From assembly GCA_964397995.1 (NCBI GenBank), contig CAYNLG010000053.1, forward strand, positions 1 to 27,525: a DNA stretch of 27,525 bases. The letters are read 5' to 3'. Of the stretch, positions 8,562 to 16,474 are shown piece by piece. The position numbers and the translations under genes are program-made. The notes under the pieces were generated by a model. That model worked only from the letters and a program-made list of their open reading frames with translations. It was not told the origin of the DNA and ran no database searches. How positions within the stretch are numbered: the stretch's first letter is position 1; each line of letters opens with the position of its first letter. The stretch is from CAYNLG01 sp964397995 (GTDB taxonomy: Bacteria > Planctomycetota > Phycisphaerae > FEN-1346).

Positions 8562-10856
8562 TTAGCCCTTCCGTCCCGTCAAGAAAAGGATCACGTTGGC
8601 GGCCACGGCCCGGGCGTCGTCCGTCTGGTACCCGCGGCAGCCGTACGCCGTGTAGCAAGTGGCGCTGAACAGCAGGTCGAACGGGCTGTAGAGGCCCACG
8701 AGGGTCGCCCCGTCGTAGATGCCGATCAGTTCCGCGTGGGGGCGGCCGAGGCGGGCGATCCGCAGGGCCCGCGAGAACCGCACGCCCTCCGAGAGGTCGT
8801 ACCCGACGGCCCCGCCGGGCAACGTCCCCGTCAGGATCGGGTCCGTCGGTTGCAGGTTCTTGAGCGCGAGGCCCATCTCGCCGGCCACCTTTCGCCAGGC
8901 TTGGTCGAACGCCAGGTTTCCGCCTACTGCTTCGACGAAGAGGAACCCGCCCTGCTTCAGGTATCGGCCGAGGGCCTGGCGCTGGGCGTCCTCAAGGGTC
9001 CAGGCCTTCGTGCCGCCCAGGTACGCGACGTCCCGCGGCTGCAGGTCCGTCGGGGCGGTGCCGTCGTCGATGACCGAGACCTCGAGGCCAGTCTTTTCGC
9101 GGAGGGTCTCGACGATGCGGCGCCAGCCGAAGTAGCGGCGGCCGGCGCCCCAGTCGCCCGAATGTTCCAGGCGGAAGATCGTCACCTGGCCGCGCGACCC
9201 CGCCCGCAGCGGGGCCTTCGTGTACTTTTCCTCGGGCGGGGCTTCCCGCTCCTGGAGCTTCGACCGCAGGCGGCCCCGGTCGGTGGCGTACGTGACCAGG
9301 TTGATGCCCCAGTTGAACAGGTACTGCTTCGAGGCGTACGCCTTGGTGTGCCACGCGCACGAGACGTCGTCCATCGCGTAGAACAGGAACGTCCGCAGGC
9401 CGTCCGTCAGGCCCAGGATCTCCGGCCGCTCCGCCAGGTGGTACGGGTCGACGAACGAGCCGTGCTCCGATCCGAGCGGCATGAGCTTCCACTCGGGCCA
9501 GACCTCCTCGATGAACGTGCGGAACCACTCCCGCACCTCCGGATTGCCGCACGACGCCTCGAAGAGGATCGTCCCGCCGGTGTCGGTGAACTCGCGGAGC
9601 TTCTTCTTGTCGGCGTCGGAGAAGGCGGGCACGGTCTCGGCGGTGATGAAGAGGATGGGGGCCTCGTGCAGCTCGTCGACCGTCTGTTTCAGCTCGACGA
9701 TCTGCCAGAGGAACAGCTGCTCCTTCGTCCGCGAGATGTAGTGGGTGAGGCTGGCGATGTCGCGGCGATGGTTGTTCCACTGGCCGTCGAACAGGAGCTT
9801 GTTGTAGAGGATCGGGGCCATGCCCTTGTAGAGGAACATGGTGGCGAACGCGGTCTCGGGCACCTCGCCCCAACTGCCGCCCTGCTGCTCGCGGATCAGC
9901 GCGCCGGCCCCCTCGCCGAACCAGTCGTGCTCGCCGAAGAACTTGTAGCCGGCGGCGATGCCGACCCGCTCGGCCGAGTACAGCCAGTACAGGCGGTGCT
10001 TCGAGGCGTCGTTGCCGCCGTAGAGCGGGTTGTTGTTGACGGTGAAGTGCTGGGAGAGCCACTTGAGGGCGGCATCGACGCGGCGACCGGTCTCGTCGGC
10101 CTTGCGGGTCGACCGCCCGTTCTTGCAGGGGCACCCGTCGCCGGGGTTGAGCTGGTCCCAGCAGATGTAGACCGACGCCAGGCCCGCCGCCGTCATCGAC
10201 CCGTACGAGGCGTGGTCGCCGCCGTGCCCGAAGTACCGGCCGTAGTTCCAGCCCCCGTCGCGGCGCTGGAGGCTGAAGTAGAGCTTCTGGGCGCGGGCCC
10301 AGACGATGTCGGGGATTTCCTCGCCCGCCAGGGCCGCCTCCCACAGGGCCAGGATGGCGATCTGGGTGTTCGAGAAGTCGAAGTACGAGGCGTTCGGGTC
10401 ATTGCTGATGTACGGCCACCCGCCGAACGACCGCTGGTGCTGGATCAACCACGCCACCCGTTGCCGCAGCGCCTGGGTCACTTCTTTCCGCCGGTCGCCG
10501 GCCAGCCGGTTCTTCACCTGCGCCAGCGCCATGATCTGCAGGCTGCACGTGTAGGTGTTGTTGGGCGGCGTGCGGAGGACGGCGTCGAGGCCCTTCGAGA
10601 CCGACCCCCGGTTCGGGTGCTCGCCGATGTACGCCAGCGTCAAGAGCGCCATCGCCGTGTGCCCGTTGACGATGCCGCGATGGTAGTCCGCCTCCGGCCA
10701 CGTGCCGTCCGGCTTCTGGATCGAGACCAGGTGTTCCTTGGCCATCTCGATGGCGCGGCGGACCTGGTCGTCGGTGACGTCGGCGGCCGAGGCGCGCGAG
10801 ACGAGCCCGGCGAGCGTCACGAGAATCGCCAGCCCCATCCCGACGGCTCGGCGCAT
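8562..10856 (-). CDS. Secreted toroid + tandem DUF4159 protein, paralogue 3 (first of the tandem run)
   Basis: A 764-residue protein. The ATG at 10856 is chosen because an AAAGGG site lies seven bases upstream and a signal peptide begins there ('MRRAVGMGLAILVTLAGL', cleavage near 'SRASA'). The frame is open further upstream, but that part is not protein-like. Toroid repeats include 'QKPDGTWPE' (47-55), 'QRSFGGWPY' (141-149), 'QRRDGGWNYG' (197-206) and 'QQGGSWGE' (324-331). The 'FSNTQIAILAL' helix (161-171) is shared with the distant paralogue 4. A CPC motif (242-244) and 'LYWLYSAERVGIAAG' are present. DUF4159-like domain A carries Cys436 in 'FEASCGN' and 'SCAWHTKAYAS'. Domain B has 'VEAVGGN'. 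Copy 3 is more diverged from copies 1 and 2 than they are from each other, suggesting stepwise duplication. Likely exported; function unknown. Confidence 0.88.
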   Translation of the reverse strand: MRRAVGMGLAILVTLAGLVSRASAADVTDDQVRRAIEMAKEHLVSIQKPDGTWPEADYHRGIVNGHTAMALLTLAYIGEHPNRGSVSKGLDAVLRTPPNNTYTCSLQIMALAQVKNRLAGDRRKEVTQALRQRVAWLIQHQRSFGGWPYISNDPNASYFDFSNTQIAILALWEAALAGEEIPDIVWARAQKLYFSLQRRDGGWNYGRYFGHGGDHASYGSMTAAGLASVYICWDQLNPGDGCPCKNGRSTRKADETGRRVDAALKWLSQHFTVNNNPLYGGNDASKHRLYWLYSAERVGIAAGYKFFGEHDWFGEGAGALIREQQGGSWGEVPETAFATMFLYKGMAPILYNKLLFDGQWNNHRRDIASLTHYISRTKEQLFLWQIVELKQTVDELHEAPILFITAETVPAFSDADKKKLREFTDTGGTILFEASCGNPEVREWFRTFIEEVWPEWKLMPLGSEHGSFVDPYHLAERPEILGLTDGLRTFLFYAMDDVSCAWHTKAYASKQYLFNWGINLVTYATDRGRLRSKLQEREAPPEEKYTKAPLRAGSRGQVTIFRLEHSGDWGAGRRYFGWRRIVETLREKTGLEVSVIDDGTAPTDLQPRDVAYLGGTKAWTLEDAQRQALGRYLKQGGFLFVEAVGGNLAFDQAWRKVAGEMGLALKNLQPTDPILTGTLPGGAVGYDLSEGVRFSRALRIARLGRPHAELIGIYDGATLVGLYSPFDLLFSATCYTAYGCRGYQTDDARAVAANVILFLTGRKG

Positions 10857-10920
10857 AAACTCACCCTTTCCCCTGTGGGCAGATCCCCTGACCCTGCTGG
10901 TGCGCACTCCCACCACTGAA

Positions 10921-10949
10921 ACTATACGGATGCCGGGACCGGGTGTCGG
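10921..10949 (-). promoter_or_regulatory. Candidate promoter of the toroid-DUF4159 operon
   Basis: On the minus strand, CCGACA (10949-10944) and TATAGT (10926-10921) are 17 bases apart. They lie about 65 bases upstream of the ATG of paralogue 3. The -10 box is a 5/6 match to the sigma-70 consensus and the -35 box 4/6. It falls in the 176-base gap after rpmH, which is otherwise empty. Confidence 0.4.
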
Positions 10950-11032
10950 CAGAAAAGGGCCGCGCGCCACCACACCCGCGCACGCTGGGCCGCCGCTCGG
11001 GGACGCGTCGGCCGGAGAAATCGGGGGGACGG

Positions 11033-11176
11033 CTAGCGCTTCGCGCTCGGCAGCCGGCGGCCGCGCGCCCGGCGACGCTTCAGTATCTGACGCCCGCCGC
11101 GCGTCTTCATCCGCGCGCGGAACCCGTGCTTCTTGCGGTGCTTGCGGCTCGAAATCTTGCGTCCGGGTACGCCCAT
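11033..11176 (-). CDS. rpmH: 50S ribosomal protein L34
   Basis: A 47-residue, very basic protein. The diagnostic L34 core is present: 'KHGFRARMKTRGGR' followed by 'RRRARGRR'. L34 is a late-assembling large-subunit protein. The ATG has a strong AAGGAG site seven bases upstream (11184-11189). Length matches the family (44-50 aa). The N-terminus ('MGVPGRKISSRKHRKK') departs from the usual 'MKRTYQPS' start, as happens in deep-branching bacteria. The context is unusual: rpmH is commonly next to rnpA and dnaA near the origin. Here it is 60 bases behind a fabZ-like gene, and no rnpA, yidC or dnaA is visible in the window. Confidence 0.9.
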   Translation of the reverse strand: MGVPGRKISSRKHRKKHGFRARMKTRGGRQILKRRRARGRRLPSAKR

Positions 11177-11236
11177 CGCTGAACTCCTTGCCACCGGCTC
11201 GCTCGCCCGGGGGCGCCGAGCCGTGCCTGCGTGCGC

Positions 11237-11710
11237 CTACAGCGGCATGCCCGTGATCCGGGCCTCCACCACCTGCCGCCCGTCCACCAGGCCCTGGGTC
11301 TCGAAGACGGCCCGGCGGTTCCGGACCGACTCGGCCCGGCCCAAAAGGACCAGCCGGTCGCCCGGCACCACCTGGCCGCGGAACTTCACGTTATCCACCC
11401 CCCCGAACCCGAGGAAGCGGTCGTCTTTCTGCACCAGCTTGAAGTACGCGCTGCACATCTGGGCCGCCGCCTCGATCATCAGCACCCCGGGAAACAGCGG
11501 TCGCCCGGGAATGTGGCCACGCACCCAGAACTCGTCCTCGCCGACCTCCCGGATCGCGACGATCCGGCCCGCGTCGGTGTCGACGTGGGCAATCCGCGTC
11601 AGCTGCTCCATCTCGTGCCGATGCGGATTCAGCGACCGGATGGCCTCCAGGTCGAAGGCCGTGGCCTCCAAGTCGATGCCGTCCAAGCTGAAGAGCAGCG
11701 GAGGCGGCAC
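11237..11710 (-). CDS. fabZ: 3-hydroxyacyl-ACP dehydratase, FabZ/FabA-like hotdog protein
   Basis: A 157-residue hotdog-fold protein. The FabZ active-site helix is clear: 'RGHIPGRPLFPGVLMIEA' with catalytic His66 and Glu80. A later strand, 'FRGQVVPGDRL', is typical of FabZ. The family dehydrates 3-hydroxyacyl-ACP in fatty acid elongation. The start is a GTG at 11710 with a strong AAGGAG six bases upstream. The gene follows the H1-like gene by 37 bases and precedes rpmH by 60 bases on the same strand, so all three probably share the promoter at 11979-12007. No other fab genes or acpP are adjacent. It could be a FabZ-like paralogue serving a secondary lipid pathway rather than the housekeeping enzyme; the sequence does not decide this. 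Confidence 0.87.
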   Translation of the reverse strand: MPPPLLFSLDGIDLEATAFDLEAIRSLNPHRHEMEQLTRIAHVDTDAGRIVAIREVGEDEFWVRGHIPGRPLFPGVLMIEAAAQMCSAYFKLVQKDDRFLGFGGVDNVKFRGQVVPGDRLVLLGRAESVRNRRAVFETQGLVDGRQVVEARITGMPL

Positions 11711-11747
11711 CGGCGGCTCCTTCCGGGTGCCCGGGAGGCGGCAGGGC

Positions 11748-11915
11748 CTATTCCCGGATCTCCAGGACCTTGACCCGCACCTCCTGGGCCAGCTTCTTCA
11801 CGTCCTGCATCGCTTTGCGGACCCGCGTCCCCGCGGCCTTGTTGCCGCGCTCCGCCTTGATCACGTCCGGCTCGGTGTCCGCCAGGAGCTGCTTCAGCGC
11901 TTCGAACGGTTCCAT
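11748..11915 (-). CDS. Histone H1-like (Hc1-type) small basic protein
   Basis: A 55-residue protein predicted to be mostly helical. It contains 'ERGNKAAGTRVRKAMQDVKK' (about 22-41), matching the GNKAAG.R.RK core of the Hc1-like proteins of Chlamydia and Bacteroidetes, which are thought to bind DNA. It lacks the long Lys/Ala/Pro tail of Chlamydia Hc1. The ATG at 11915 is chosen over the upstream one at 11936 because AGGGAG (11923-11928) sits seven bases before it. The first residues are acidic/hydrophobic (MEPFEALKQLL). It is first in an operon with the fabZ-like gene and rpmH, behind a near-consensus promoter, which predicts strong expression. Nucleoid-associated function is inferred from the family motif. 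Confidence 0.75.
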   Translation of the reverse strand: MEPFEALKQLLADTEPDVIKAERGNKAAGTRVRKAMQDVKKLAQEVRVKVLEIRE

Positions 11916-11978
11916 GCGGTGACTCCCTATGCCCACGGTACGGGGCCGCGCGTCTGAGCCCCGGACTCAAGACCTCGT

Positions 11979-12007
11979 ATCCTAGGCCGCCCCTGGCCGC
12001 TTGTCAA
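11979..12007 (-). promoter_or_regulatory. Strong sigma-70-type promoter for the H1-like/fabZ/rpmH operon
   Basis: On the minus strand, a perfect TTGACA (12007-12002) is followed after exactly 17 bases by TAGGAT (11984-11979). The ATG of the H1-like gene lies about 63 bases downstream of the -10 box. In such GC-rich DNA a perfect -35 at ideal spacing is unlikely to be chance. Nothing else is seen between this and the feoB promoter on the other strand, apart from short GC-rich palindromes such as CCGCTAGCGG at 12030-12039. Confidence 0.65.
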
Positions 12008-12125
12008 AGAGAAAACCCCCCGGAAGGCCCCGCTAGCGGCCTCTGCGCGGCCTCCGCGCCGGGCTCGCATGGGCTCCGCGCGGCGGGGGCGGCCCCGGCC
12101 CCGCCGCCCGGAACCGGTTTCCCTC

Positions 12126-12152
12126 TTGACGCGGGCGGCGCGGGCCGATAAT
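12126..12152 (+). promoter_or_regulatory. Candidate feoB promoter
   Basis: TTGACG (12126-12131) and GATAAT (12147-12152) are 15 bases apart on the plus strand, about 100 bases before the feoB ATG. Both boxes are 5/6 matches; spacing is slightly short. The ~100-base leader (12153-12252) has no recognised riboswitch. No clear Fur box was found by eye. Confidence 0.55.
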
Positions 12153-12252
12153 GTTAGGCGCGGCGAACTTTGGTGGGGAAGCCAAACTGGGGAGCCGCGC
12201 GGCCGCCCAAGCCCGCGCCGACGCCCCACACGCCGCCGGAACGCGACCGACC

Positions 12253-14499
12253 ATGACCGAGCCTGACGCCACGCCCGACGCCCGGCCCCGAGGCCCGCAG
12301 GCCCCCGGCGAGCCGGCCCCCGAAGCGCAAGTCCCCGGCCCGAAGGGCCTTGCGCCGGACGACCAGCCTGCGGCCAAGGCCCCCGCCTCCCCGCACGAGG
12401 CCGTCTCGGTCGCCCTCGCCGGTAACCCCAACGCCGGCAAGACCACTGTCTTCAACAACCTCACGGGTGCCCGGCAGCACGTCGGCAACTACCCCGGCGT
12501 CACCGTCGAGAAGAAGGAAGGCTGGGCCCGCTACCGGGGGCGGCGGCTCCATGTCGTCGACCTGCCCGGGACCTACAGCCTCACCGCCTACAGCCTGGAG
12601 GAACGCGTCGCCCGCGACTTCATCATCCGCGAGCGGCCCGACGTCATCGTTGACGTTCTCGACGCCTCCAACCTGGAGCGGAACTTGTACCTGGCCACCC
12701 AGCTGATGGAGCTGGAGCGGCCCATGGTGCTCGCCCTTAACATGAGCGACGTCGCCGACGCCCAAGGCCTCGTCCTGGACGCCGACCTGATGGCCGAGCT
12801 CTTCGGCGTCCGCATCGTCCGGACGGTCGGCCATCGGGGCGAGGGGACCGAGGCGCTGCTCGAGGCGGTTCTCGCGGCCGCCGACGCCGGCGCGCCGCCG
12901 CGCCCCGTCCGCTACGGTCGCGAACTGGAGCGCCTGCTCGCCCCGGTCATCGCGCGCGTGGAGGCGGAACCGGAGATGGCCGACCACCTCCCGCCGCGCT
13001 GGGCCGCCGTCAAGCTCGTCGAGGGAGACGAGGCCGTCCGCGAGGAGGTGACGGAGCACGCGGCCGACGCGGAGGTGATTTTCGCGGCCGTCGCCGACGC
13101 GGCCCGCCACGTCCGCGACACCTTCGGCGACACCCCGGAGGCCGTGCTCGCCGACCGCCGCTACGGCATCCTCTCCGGCGCCTACCACGAGGCGGTCCGC
13201 ACGTCCGCCGACGAGCGGCACACCACCAGCGACCGGATCGACGCCATCGTGATGAACCGCCTGTTCGGGGCGCTGCTGTTCCTGGCCCTGATGTACGGCA
13301 TCTTCAAGATGACGTTCTGGCTCGGCGGGCCGCTCGTCGGCGCCGTCGAGACCGCCATCGCGTGGCTCCAGGGCACCGTCGCCGACACCTGGCCCGGCCA
13401 CGGGCCGCTCGAGTCGCTCCTCGTCGACGGCGTCCTCGGCGGGGTGGGCGGCGTGGTGGCGTTCCTGCCGAACATCCTGCTCCTCTTCCTCGGCATCGCC
13501 CTCCTGGAGGACTCCGGCTACATGGCCCGCGCGGCCTTCATCGCCGACCGGCTCATGCACAAGATCGGCCTCCACGGCAAGTCCTTCATCCCGATGCTGA
13601 TCGGCTTCGGGTGCACCGTGCCGGCGATTCTCGCGACGCGCACCCTCGAGACGCGCCGCGACCGCCTCACCACCATGCTCATCCTGCCGCTGATAAGCTG
13701 CTCTGCCCGGTACCCCATCTACATGCTCTTTATCCCCGCCTTTTTCCCGAAAGGGATGCAGGCCCCGGTCCTGTTCGGCCTGTACCTGGTGGGCATCGTG
13801 CTGGCGGTCATCGCGGCCAAGGTGCTCCGGTCGACGCTCTTCCGCGGCGAATCGACGCCGTTCGTCATGGAGCTTCCGCCCTACCGCATGCCCACGCTCA
13901 AGGGTCTGGCCATGCACACCTGGGAGCGCGGCTGGATGTTCCTGCGCAAGGCCGGGACGTTCATCCTGCTCGTGTCGGTCCTGCTCTGGGCGGCCACGAC
14001 GTGGCCCGCCCCGCCCGCGGCCGCCACGGCCGGCCTGCCGGAGGCCGAGGCCCGCCGCGTCGCCCTCCAGCACAGCGTCGCGGGGCGCGTGGGGCGCGGC
14101 CTGGAGACGGTGCTCGGCACGGCCGGGTTCGACTGGCGGGCGAGCACGGCCGTCGTCGGGGCGGTTGGGGCGAAGGAACTGTTCGTCGCGCAGCTCTCGA
14201 TCCTCTACGCCCTGGAGGACGAGGCGCCGGAGCCGGCGGCGGCGCTCGCCGGCGACCCGACCGACGTCGGCCCCTTCCGCCGCGCCCTCCGCCGCGACTA
14301 CACGCCTCTGCAGGCCGTCGCGGTCATGCTTTTCTGCCTGGTGTCGGCCCCGTGCATGGGGACGATCATCGCGACGTGGCGCGAGAGCGGCTCGTGGAAG
14401 TGGGCCGCCCTCCAGCTCGGCGGCCTGACGGCCTTGGCGTGGCTGCTCGCGACCCTCGTCTACCAGGGGGGCACGCTGCTCGGCATCGGGACGGGCTAG
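12253..14499 (+). CDS. feoB: Ferrous iron transporter FeoB
   Basis: A 748-residue inner-membrane protein for GTP-driven Fe(II) uptake. The N-terminal G domain has G1 'GNPNAGKT' (57-64), G3 'DLPG' (103-106) and G4 'NMSD' (163-166). The G5 region is around the 'TVGHRGEG' segment. The membrane part contains FeoB signatures 'GFGCTVPA' and 'LPLISCSARYPIYMLF', and a second gate with 'GAVGAKELFVAQ' and 'SAPCMGTI'. The start at 12253 gives a Pro/Ala-rich, probably disordered extension of ~50 residues before the G domain; most FeoB proteins begin right at it. Only a weak ribosome site (CGGA) is seen, so the start is uncertain. No feoA gene is adjacent. The stop lies 7 bases from the convergent BatA-like gene. 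Confidence 0.95.
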   Translation: MTEPDATPDARPRGPQAPGEPAPEAQVPGPKGLAPDDQPAAKAPASPHEAVSVALAGNPNAGKTTVFNNLTGARQHVGNYPGVTVEKKEGWARYRGRRLHVVDLPGTYSLTAYSLEERVARDFIIRERPDVIVDVLDASNLERNLYLATQLMELERPMVLALNMSDVADAQGLVLDADLMAELFGVRIVRTVGHRGEGTEALLEAVLAAADAGAPPRPVRYGRELERLLAPVIARVEAEPEMADHLPPRWAAVKLVEGDEAVREEVTEHAADAEVIFAAVADAARHVRDTFGDTPEAVLADRRYGILSGAYHEAVRTSADERHTTSDRIDAIVMNRLFGALLFLALMYGIFKMTFWLGGPLVGAVETAIAWLQGTVADTWPGHGPLESLLVDGVLGGVGGVVAFLPNILLLFLGIALLEDSGYMARAAFIADRLMHKIGLHGKSFIPMLIGFGCTVPAILATRTLETRRDRLTTMLILPLISCSARYPIYMLFIPAFFPKGMQAPVLFGLYLVGIVLAVIAAKVLRSTLFRGESTPFVMELPPYRMPTLKGLAMHTWERGWMFLRKAGTFILLVSVLLWAATTWPAPPAAATAGLPEAEARRVALQHSVAGRVGRGLETVLGTAGFDWRASTAVVGAVGAKELFVAQLSILYALEDEAPEPAAALAGDPTDVGPFRRALRRDYTPLQAVAVMLFCLVSAPCMGTIIATWRESGSWKWAALQLGGLTALAWLLATLVYQGGTLLGIGTG

Positions 14500-14506
14500 C
14501 GGGGCA

Positions 14507-16420
14507 TCACGCTCCGCCGCCCTGCCCGTGCGCCGGCCGCCGCCGCCCCTTCGATGCCCGGGCCGCAAGGTACCCCTCGGCCGCGAGTGCGCCCGCCAGG
14601 GCCGCGGCCAGCCAGGGCGTGAGGTCGGCCCGGTCGGCGTCGGCGGGACCGAAGGCCGCCGCCCTGGCCGCCAGGGCCTCCGGCGGCACCATCTCCACGC
14701 GGCCCGGGGCGAAGGCCGCTTTCAACCGCGCCGGCACGGGGTCGAGCTGCGCCGTCTCGTCAGGGGCGAGGTTCACCGCCACCGGCCGCCCGCCCACGGC
14801 GTGCAGGCCCGGCCCCAGCGCGGCCGCGCCGGGGTCGCGGCCGACGACAAGGTTCGCGGACCGGTCGCCCGGGACGAAGGCCTCCAGCAGCGAGTGCAGG
14901 AGGACGACCCACTGGCCGGTGCCGCCCAGGCGTCCCCACGTGGGCGTTGGCCCGGCGGCGAGCGTCAGCGCCCGGCCGCGCCCCACGCCCGCCGAGAGGA
15001 TCGCCGGCCGCCCGTCCATGAAGCGGACGGCGGTCTCGGCCCCGTCGGGCTCCAGGGCCAGCCGTTTCGCCAGCGTCGGCCGCGCCAGGTCCGCCGCCGC
15101 CCCGCCCTCGAAAGCCGCGAGCAGGTCGCTCCGGTAGCCGCCGGGGTCGAGCGTGACGCCCTCGGCGGGGGCCTCGACGCCGGCGACGCGTCCGGGGACG
15201 AGGCCCGCGAGCGCCGCCGGGGGGCCCTTGGGTTCGTCGGGAAGCCACACGAGCCCGCCGCCCGCCTCGACGTACCGCCGCGGCGCCGCCGCGTCCGCGG
15301 GCGCCCCGCCGCCGACCCAGAAGACGACGTCGGCGCCGGCCAGACGCGCTTCGGTCACCGCGTCCGGGGCGATGCGGGTCGTCTTTGCCCGCGCCCCCGG
15401 CACGCCCGCCGGGAAGGCCGCGAGGACGTGCAGAGCCGCGCCCGCTCCGGCGCCGTCGACCACGAGCACCCGGGCCGCGCGCCCCGCGCCGGCGACGAGG
15501 AACCGCTCGTCATCGACCGCCAGCGGGTCGGCCTCCAGGAGCCGCGCGCGGCCGGTCCAGGGCCCGTCGCCCGTGAGCGGGACGAGGAACCGGGCCCGCC
15601 CGAGGCCGGGCCGCAGGGCCTCGCGCCGCGCCTCCGCGCCCTCGATGCGCAGCTCGACACTCGCTCCGCGCGTCGGTGTCGCGCTCACCGCGTCGACCTC
15701 GACCAAGAGGGCGGGCGCGCCGCCTTCGGGCGGCAGCTCCGCGCGCGGCAAATCGAGCCAGGCGTTCCGGACCTTCGCGCCGACCACCGTGACGGTAACC
15801 GGCGCGCCGAGGTCCGCGAGCGACCCCGGGGCCAGGTCCCGCAAGGCCCACGGCGCGGCATCGGTGATGACGAAGAACCGGACGGCGCCATCGCCGTCCC
15901 GGGCGCGCGCGACGGCCTCTCGGGCAGCGCGGCCGATCGGGGTGCTCCGCCACGAGGCCGCGGCCAGCCCGTCGCGCGGGGCCTCCGCGGGCGGGCCGTC
16001 GAACGCCGGCCCGTCGCTGGTCGTGACGACCACGCGGCCGGCCCGGCCGCGCGCCGCCTCCAGCACCGACCCGAGCGCCATCCGCGCCCGGTCGAGGCGC
16101 GTCCCGCCGTCGGCCGCCGTCCGCATGCTCGGGGACGTGTCGACGTGGACGGCCCAGGTGGCGCGGCGCCCGGCGGCGGCCCCGCCGAGGTACGGCCCCG
16201 CGAGGACCAGGACGAGCAGGGCGACGACCATCAGGCGCAGAGCCAGGAGCCCCCATCGCCGGACGCGCAGCCACCCGCGCTGCCTCGCGTGGGCCGCGGC
16301 CGCGTGCCTCGCGGTCGGCAGCTCGAGCTTCGTCGGCCGCCGGCGTCCGAGCAGATGGATGGCGAGCGGCACCGCCAGGGCCGCCAGGCCCGCCAGCATG
16401 GCCGCGTCCGTAAAGTGCAT
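14507..16420 (-). CDS. BatA-like VWA membrane protein with a GATase-like C-terminal domain
   Basis: A 637-residue protein. Residues 1-80 form the aerotolerance-regulator/BatA N-terminal anchor, with helices ~8-24 and ~57-77 flanking a basic 'GRRRPTKLELPTARH' loop. A von Willebrand A-like domain follows, with MIDAS-type 'DTSPSM' (94-99), then a beta-rich region. Residues ~310-420 ('ARVLVVDGAG', 'GADVVFWVGGG', 'EAGGGLVWLPDEP') resemble a class I amidotransferase-like fold, as in other BatA-type proteins. A terminal hydrophobic helix is at ~598-615. The ATG has GGAG six bases upstream. The gene is third in the moxR-DUF58-batA operon, 54 bases after the DUF58 gene. It would be an envelope-anchored partner of the MoxR chaperone-like ATPase. 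The precise role of this family is not settled. Confidence 0.8.
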   Translation of the reverse strand: MHFTDAAMLAGLAALAVPLAIHLLGRRRPTKLELPTARHAAAAHARQRGWLRVRRWGLLALRLMVVALLVLVLAGPYLGGAAAGRRATWAVHVDTSPSMRTAADGGTRLDRARMALGSVLEAARGRAGRVVVTTSDGPAFDGPPAEAPRDGLAAASWRSTPIGRAAREAVARARDGDGAVRFFVITDAAPWALRDLAPGSLADLGAPVTVTVVGAKVRNAWLDLPRAELPPEGGAPALLVEVDAVSATPTRGASVELRIEGAEARREALRPGLGRARFLVPLTGDGPWTGRARLLEADPLAVDDERFLVAGAGRAARVLVVDGAGAGAALHVLAAFPAGVPGARAKTTRIAPDAVTEARLAGADVVFWVGGGAPADAAAPRRYVEAGGGLVWLPDEPKGPPAALAGLVPGRVAGVEAPAEGVTLDPGGYRSDLLAAFEGGAAADLARPTLAKRLALEPDGAETAVRFMDGRPAILSAGVGRGRALTLAAGPTPTWGRLGGTGQWVVLLHSLLEAFVPGDRSANLVVGRDPGAAALGPGLHAVGGRPVAVNLAPDETAQLDPVPARLKAAFAPGRVEMVPPEALAARAAAFGPADADRADLTPWLAAALAGALAAEGYLAARASKGRRRPAHGQGGGA

Positions 16421-16474
16421 CGCGTGCTCCGCTCTCGCTGCTCTTGCCGCGCCGCGCGGCCGCCGCGGACGGCC

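Noticed and set aside
6471..10919. A 1482-codon open frame on the plus strand, plus similar long plus-strand frames at 4139-6268
   Set aside because: They are antisense to the well-supported toroid-DUF4159 genes and have Val/Gly/Arg/Glu-biased composition typical of GC-rich antisense frames, with no motif.
12154..14568. An 804-codon minus-strand frame opposite feoB
   Set aside because: FeoB motifs on the plus strand are unambiguous; the antisense translation is low-complexity Arg/Gly/Glu text.
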